This document shows, one piece after another, positions 45,135-48,912 of a DNA stretch of 48,912 nucleotides (positions within the stretch are counted from its first letter, which is position 1; every line of letters begins with the position of its first letter). Source of the stretch: Treponema sp. (GTDB lineage: Bacteria > Spirochaetota > Spirochaetia > Treponematales > Treponemataceae); contig JAFUFE010000010.1 in the NCBI GenBank assembly GCA_017470085.1, positions 1-48,912 on the forward strand. The letters are read 5' to 3'. The notes below the pieces were generated by a model. That model did no database searches, had not been told where the DNA came from, and worked only from the letters and a program-made list of their open reading frames with translations. The position numbers and the translations under genes are program-made.

Positions 45135-47282
45135 ATGAAAAAGACGCTTCATAAACACAATATTGCGACGTTGCTCATTCACTTTTTTACGCTGACGACT
45201 GTTTTATTCGTTATGATCATTGTGCTCGCCGGTACTCACAGGCGGATGATGCTGAACATACTGTACCGGCAAAACGAAGAGCTGGTGCGGCATACCACTG
45301 TAACGGCACAACGCGTACGGAGTATGCTCCGTACTAGTACGTATCAAGCGTTTTACAATCCGTATGTAACGATGCTCCGCAGGCAGAAGGATATTAGTGC
45401 CGCTGATGCAGCGAGCGCGATGAGCATTTTAAATACATTCGTTGCTTCCAATGATTTTATCGATTCCATATATGTCTATAATGCAGAGAAAGCGTGCGTA
45501 TATTCTACAACAGCAGAAGAGGAATTGTTGCTGCCCATTTTTCAAGATACGGCGGCTGCGGAATTATTTACAAACGGGACGGCAGTAGAGCCATATCTGT
45601 TGTATCGTGGTGCGGTGTATTCATTCATTATCCCTGAAAAAACGGAAACACCGGCTGTAAGCGATAATATGATGATGGTTAATTTTAATGCGACGGCTTT
45701 CAATGGGCTCTATTGTCAGAGTTTTGACAGTTGCGAATTTCTGTATCGGTTAGAAACAAATGAGGTCATTTTTTCTGAAGCGCATTCAGGCGATGACGGC
45801 ATACGTTCAGTTATAGCGCATATTAATGAAAATCAAGAACACACCGGATACGTCATATCCACTAAACCGCAGAACCGTATGATTTGGGTTTATTCGTGGT
45901 TTGACGATATGAAACTGTACTATGTGCGCGGCTATTATTGGGATGAATTTTTTTCAGAATTAAGAACCTTTCGGATAATGGCATTCTTTATAACGTTTAT
46001 AACAATATTCGCCATGACGATAATTTCTTTGGTAATGATAATTCGGGTTTATACGCCGCTGAATAAAGTTGTTAATCATTTGGTACATTCGGCCAGACGA
46101 CCGTATAAAGAAAACGACAAAAATTTTAATGCCTGGATACAGGAAGAATCCGCGCTTCAAAAACAGTATACCAGTACGGTAAAAAATGAGTTTTTAAAAC
46201 ATTTGCTGTTTGCTGCATTGCCGGATAACCATTCACTGCGCAATTCTTTTTCTGAATACAACGTGGCGCTTGATACAGAAAAGCCGCTCTATCTTATTCT
46301 GGCGGAGGAACCGTTTTTGCCGTGTACTACAGGTGAAAAACTGATTTTTGAAGTTATCGATTTCAATGAAAATATAATTTATATCGTTCAGTTGGCAGAT
46401 GGAGATGAATCATATTTAAATGCTTGCCTGTCAGAATATTCCGGTACTTTCTTAGCGTGTTCAAAGCAGATAACGGATTGGCGTGGTATACAGCATGCGT
46501 TTAACCGACTACAAGAACTGCATGCGTTTAGCATTTTTTATCCGAAACAGCGGCTGTTTTTTGAGCGCTTTCTTGATGAACACAAAAAAGAGACGTGGTA
46601 CCCCGATGAGCTGCAGGGTAAATTGTTGAAAGCGGTAAAAACGGGAAATAAAGCTGAGGCAAAAAGGCTTTATACGACAATCGTACAGGCGCTTATGGAA
46701 TATCGCTATACTACAATTATTTTCGGTTTAAAAAAATTGTATATGGCATTATGCGCCGTGTATTGTCCGCTGGTCGTTTTGGACGGGAAAAATTGTATAA
46801 CATATAGCATCGACTACATAACGGCTGTTATAGAACAAGCAGAGTCAGTTTCTGAAATAGATGCCCCGTATTATGAATTGATAGAAAAAATTTGCGTACT
46901 GAATAAAGACAGTCGTATTGTAAAACAGCACGCGATTATAGAGCAGGTAAAATATATCGTTGAAACACGATATATGGACATGAATCTTTCTTTGAAAAAT
47001 ATTGCTGGAGAATTGAACTTTTCAAGCGGTTATATTGCAAAGGTGTTCAAACAGGGAGAAAAAAAATCTATTGCTGATTACATCAACTATATCCGTCTAA
47101 AACATGCGGTCAGGTTGCTTCTTAAAACTGATTTACCGGTAAAGGATATTGCCGAACAAGTTGGCTTTATAAATACGCAGTATTTTTTTGTGCTCTTTAA
47201 AAAATTTGCCGGTACAACACCGAATGAGTTCAGAAAACGGTCTGAAATTGCACCGCTTTCGGCTTTATCGGCGCATGCATAA
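45135..47282 (+). CDS. Membrane-anchored AraC-type transcription regulator
   Basis: 715 residues. Helix 1 (LLIHFFTLTTVLFVMIIVLAG) and helix 2 (about 275-305, IMAFFITFITIFAMTIISLVMII) frame an extracytoplasmic sensor of about 240 residues resembling a Cache domain. A cytoplasmic segment follows, then a C-terminal AraC/XylS DNA-binding domain: LSLKNIAGELNFSSGYIAKVFKQ, YINYIRLKHAVRLLLKTDLPVKDIAEQVGFINTQYFFVLFKKFAGTTPNEFRK. It is a one-component version of the YesM/YesN sensor-regulator pair, usual for sensing extracellular sugars. No sugar ABC genes lie beside it here; the next gene is a MATE pump, 107 nt downstream with its own promoter. A GAGGA motif lies about 16 nt before the ATG, rather far for a Shine-Dalgarno. 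Confidence 0.9.
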   Translation: MKKTLHKHNIATLLIHFFTLTTVLFVMIIVLAGTHRRMMLNILYRQNEELVRHTTVTAQRVRSMLRTSTYQAFYNPYVTMLRRQKDISAADAASAMSILNTFVASNDFIDSIYVYNAEKACVYSTTAEEELLLPIFQDTAAAELFTNGTAVEPYLLYRGAVYSFIIPEKTETPAVSDNMMMVNFNATAFNGLYCQSFDSCEFLYRLETNEVIFSEAHSGDDGIRSVIAHINENQEHTGYVISTKPQNRMIWVYSWFDDMKLYYVRGYYWDEFFSELRTFRIMAFFITFITIFAMTIISLVMIIRVYTPLNKVVNHLVHSARRPYKENDKNFNAWIQEESALQKQYTSTVKNEFLKHLLFAALPDNHSLRNSFSEYNVALDTEKPLYLILAEEPFLPCTTGEKLIFEVIDFNENIIYIVQLADGDESYLNACLSEYSGTFLACSKQITDWRGIQHAFNRLQELHAFSIFYPKQRLFFERFLDEHKKETWYPDELQGKLLKAVKTGNKAEAKRLYTTIVQALMEYRYTTIIFGLKKLYMALCAVYCPLVVLDGKNCITYSIDYITAVIEQAESVSEIDAPYYELIEKICVLNKDSRIVKQHAIIEQVKYIVETRYMDMNLSLKNIAGELNFSSGYIAKVFKQGEKKSIADYINYIRLKHAVRLLLKTDLPVKDIAEQVGFINTQYFFVLFKKFAGTTPNEFRKRSEIAPLSALSAHA

Positions 47283-47352
47283 CAGGTTACTGTTGCGACG
47301 CTCTACCTATTAATGATGTGTACGGTACGTCTATTTTTTGCCGTACATTCCC

Positions 47353-47381
47353 TTGTTGCATTTTTTATATTTCGATATACT
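47353..47381 (+). promoter_or_regulatory. Promoter of the MATE gene (near-leaderless)
   Basis: TTGTTG (47353-47358), 17 bp, TATACT (47376-47381); the ATG is 9 nt after the -10 hexamer. No Shine-Dalgarno. Confidence 0.6.
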
Positions 47382-47389
47382 TACGGTTT

Positions 47390-48757
47390 ATGGACGACGT
47401 TTATATCGAAAACCGCATGGGAACAATGCCTGTTCCAAAGTTGATTATTACAATTTCTCTGCCGATGGTATTTTCGATGTTCGTACAAGCATTGTACAAT
47501 ATCGTGGATAGCATTTTTGTTGCGAAGATCAATGAAGCTGCTTTAACGGCTGTTTCGCTTGCGTTTCCTATTCAGACGCTTATGATTGCGGTGGGAATCG
47601 GCACATCGGTTGGAGTGAATGCGCTGCTTTCCACACGGCTTGGGCAAAAGCGACAGGATGATGTGGACAGCGCTGCGATGAACGGATTGTTTTTGGCGCT
47701 GTGCAGTTTTTTGGCGTTTTTCATTTTAGGCTTTTTTATTTTGGAACCATATTTGCAGACGCAAGTGCAGCATGAAGAAATCATTCAGTTCGGTATGGAC
47801 TATCTTACTATCGTTGTATTCGGTTCGTTCGGTATGTTCATGGTGCTGATGCTGGATCGTATTTTGCAAGGGACGGGGCTGACTTTTTATACGATGATTT
47901 CACAGGTTGCCGGTGCCGTTACGAATATCGTTTTTGATCCGCTTTTGATTTTTGGCTTTGGGCCGTTTCCACGCATGGGTATGGCGGGTGCTGCGCTTGC
48001 TACGGTTATGGGGCAGTATGTCAGTATGGTACTTTCGCTCATTTTCAATTTGACGAAAAACAAAGAAGTCCATTTCCGATTCCGTGGATTTCGCCCGAAT
48101 AGGAGAACGATTATAGATATTTATAGAGTTGGCGTACCGGCGATTTTGCTCAATGCTATTAGTTCTGTTACGACGTATCTGATGGATATTGTGCTTGGAT
48201 TTTTTTCAACGACGGCGATTGCAGTGTACGGTGTGTATTTTAAAATCAACAGTTTTATATTTATGCCGGTTTTTGGATTGAACAACGGCCTTGTTCCGAT
48301 TATTGCCTATAACTATGGCGCAGAAAAAAAACGGCGTATCATACAGACAATCCGCACTGGGTTGCTCTATGCACTCGGTTTGATGGTGCTGGGGACCGTC
48401 ATCTTTGAGCTGTTTCCGACACAGTTGCTTGGTCTTTTTTCTGCATCGGACGATATGCTTGCAATCGGTATACCCGCCCTGCGGATTATTGCGACAAGCT
48501 TTGTGGGAGCCGCTATTGCCATTACGCTTAATTCTGTTTTTCAAGCTTTCAGCGATGCAGTCTATAGCATGATTGTTTCATTTATGCGGCAATTCGTTGT
48601 TTTGTTACCGTCGGCATATATACTGTCGCTCAGTGGAAATGTGAATAATGTATGGTGGTGCTTTCCGATTGCAGAAATCGTGTCGCTCGTGGCATCGGTG
48701 TTATTCTTGATACGTATTTTAAGAACGAAAGTACGTCCTATGCGTGATGAGGCATAA
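47390..48757 (+). CDS. MATE-family multidrug/metabolite efflux transporter
   Basis: 455 residues, twelve predicted helices in two bundles. Family marks: MGTMPVPKLIITISLPMVFSMFVQALYNIVDSIFVAKINEAALTAVSLAFP and GMAGAALATVMGQYVS; the second half starts IYRVGVPAILLNAISS with GLNNGLVPIIAYNYGAEKKRR. Antiporter that exports drugs or metabolites using Na+ or H+. The ATG at 47390 is preferred to 47318: it begins the usual N-terminus and follows a -10 box. The regulator gene just upstream may control it, but no operator is identified. Confidence 0.92.
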   Translation: MDDVYIENRMGTMPVPKLIITISLPMVFSMFVQALYNIVDSIFVAKINEAALTAVSLAFPIQTLMIAVGIGTSVGVNALLSTRLGQKRQDDVDSAAMNGLFLALCSFLAFFILGFFILEPYLQTQVQHEEIIQFGMDYLTIVVFGSFGMFMVLMLDRILQGTGLTFYTMISQVAGAVTNIVFDPLLIFGFGPFPRMGMAGAALATVMGQYVSMVLSLIFNLTKNKEVHFRFRGFRPNRRTIIDIYRVGVPAILLNAISSVTTYLMDIVLGFFSTTAIAVYGVYFKINSFIFMPVFGLNNGLVPIIAYNYGAEKKRRIIQTIRTGLLYALGLMVLGTVIFELFPTQLLGLFSASDDMLAIGIPALRIIATSFVGAAIAITLNSVFQAFSDAVYSMIVSFMRQFVVLLPSAYILSLSGNVNNVWWCFPIAEIVSLVASVLFLIRILRTKVRPMRDEA

Positions 48758-48912
48758 TATAGCGTGAATACTTATTGTACTATCAATAGTAATTTATAGA
48801 ATGCTTGTGATGTGTGACGTAAAAAAAACTTTATACTAGCATAGTATCTGACGTTAATAGTAGTTGCGCTCTGTGTTTTGTTGACTGTCTGCGTGTATTT
48901 TAGTGTAAAAAA
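48758..48912. other. Sequence after the MATE gene
   Basis: 155 nt, AT-rich, no gene or clear terminator seen before the window end. Confidence 0.5.

Noticed and set aside
1-48912. tRNA genes or CRISPR arrays
   Set aside because: No GTTCGA-type T-loop with matching stems and no regularly spaced direct repeats were recognised.

Overview
The window looks like the replication-origin region of a host-associated Treponema (Spirochaetes). The clues are the gene set and order around dnaA, a Ftp/ApbE-type flavin-transfer lipoprotein, a lipoprotein that fuses a cyclophilin to an FKBP, several lipoproteins with relaxed spirochaetal lipoboxes, and an alanine in GyrA at the place of E. coli Ser83. Species cannot be assigned from sequence alone. 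No tRNA, rRNA, insertion sequence or CRISPR array was recognised.

Layout. 1-7750: housekeeping and accessory genes: the truncated start of ptsI, divergent from a PfkB sugar kinase; an SDR-like protein; a run of ctp protease, rsmE, a WecG/TagA-like protein and a sigma54-type AAA+ protein without a DNA-binding domain; and trmJ. 8288-13720: one 1810-residue exported protein with many Ig-like repeats and a C-terminal segment that looks like a small outer-membrane beta-barrel, closed by a strong terminator. 13945-17025: ftp, divergent from a degenerate half of a heterodimeric ABC exporter. 17341-24614: acyl carrier protein, ApeI-like dehydratase, a thioesterase pseudogene, LolA-like protein, MMPL exporter, an inserted acetyltransferase, DUF3261 lipoprotein, ApeP-like dehydratase and FabG. 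This is the gene order of an aryl-polyene (APE) cluster with every ketosynthase and the ligase missing. 24811-28760: a lipoprotein, cysK, an IscR-like Rrf2 regulator and an N-acetylglutamate synthase-like gene.

28978-38830 (all minus strand): cyclophilin-FKBP lipoprotein, an exported protein, jag, yidC, yidD, rnpA, rpmH, a DUF721 gene, recF, dnaN and dnaA. 38996-43405 (plus strand): gyrB and gyrA. The strand switch at about 38.9 kb and a cluster of DnaA boxes with an AT-rich stretch between dnaN and dnaA (37.2-37.44 kb) mark oriC. The 1.7-kb gap after gyrA carries two perfect parS sites and a perfect pair of inverted consensus DnaA boxes, so it is probably a segregation or DnaA-binding centre. 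45135-48757: a membrane-anchored AraC-type regulator and a MATE efflux pump.

A pattern across the window: about eleven genes without a Shine-Dalgarno sequence have a -10 hexamer ending 7-10 nt before the A of the ATG, usually with a -35-like hexamer 17 bp further up. They should give leaderless or nearly leaderless mRNAs. Other genes carry clear Shine-Dalgarno sequences, so both start modes seem to coexist, with dnaA itself in the leaderless class.
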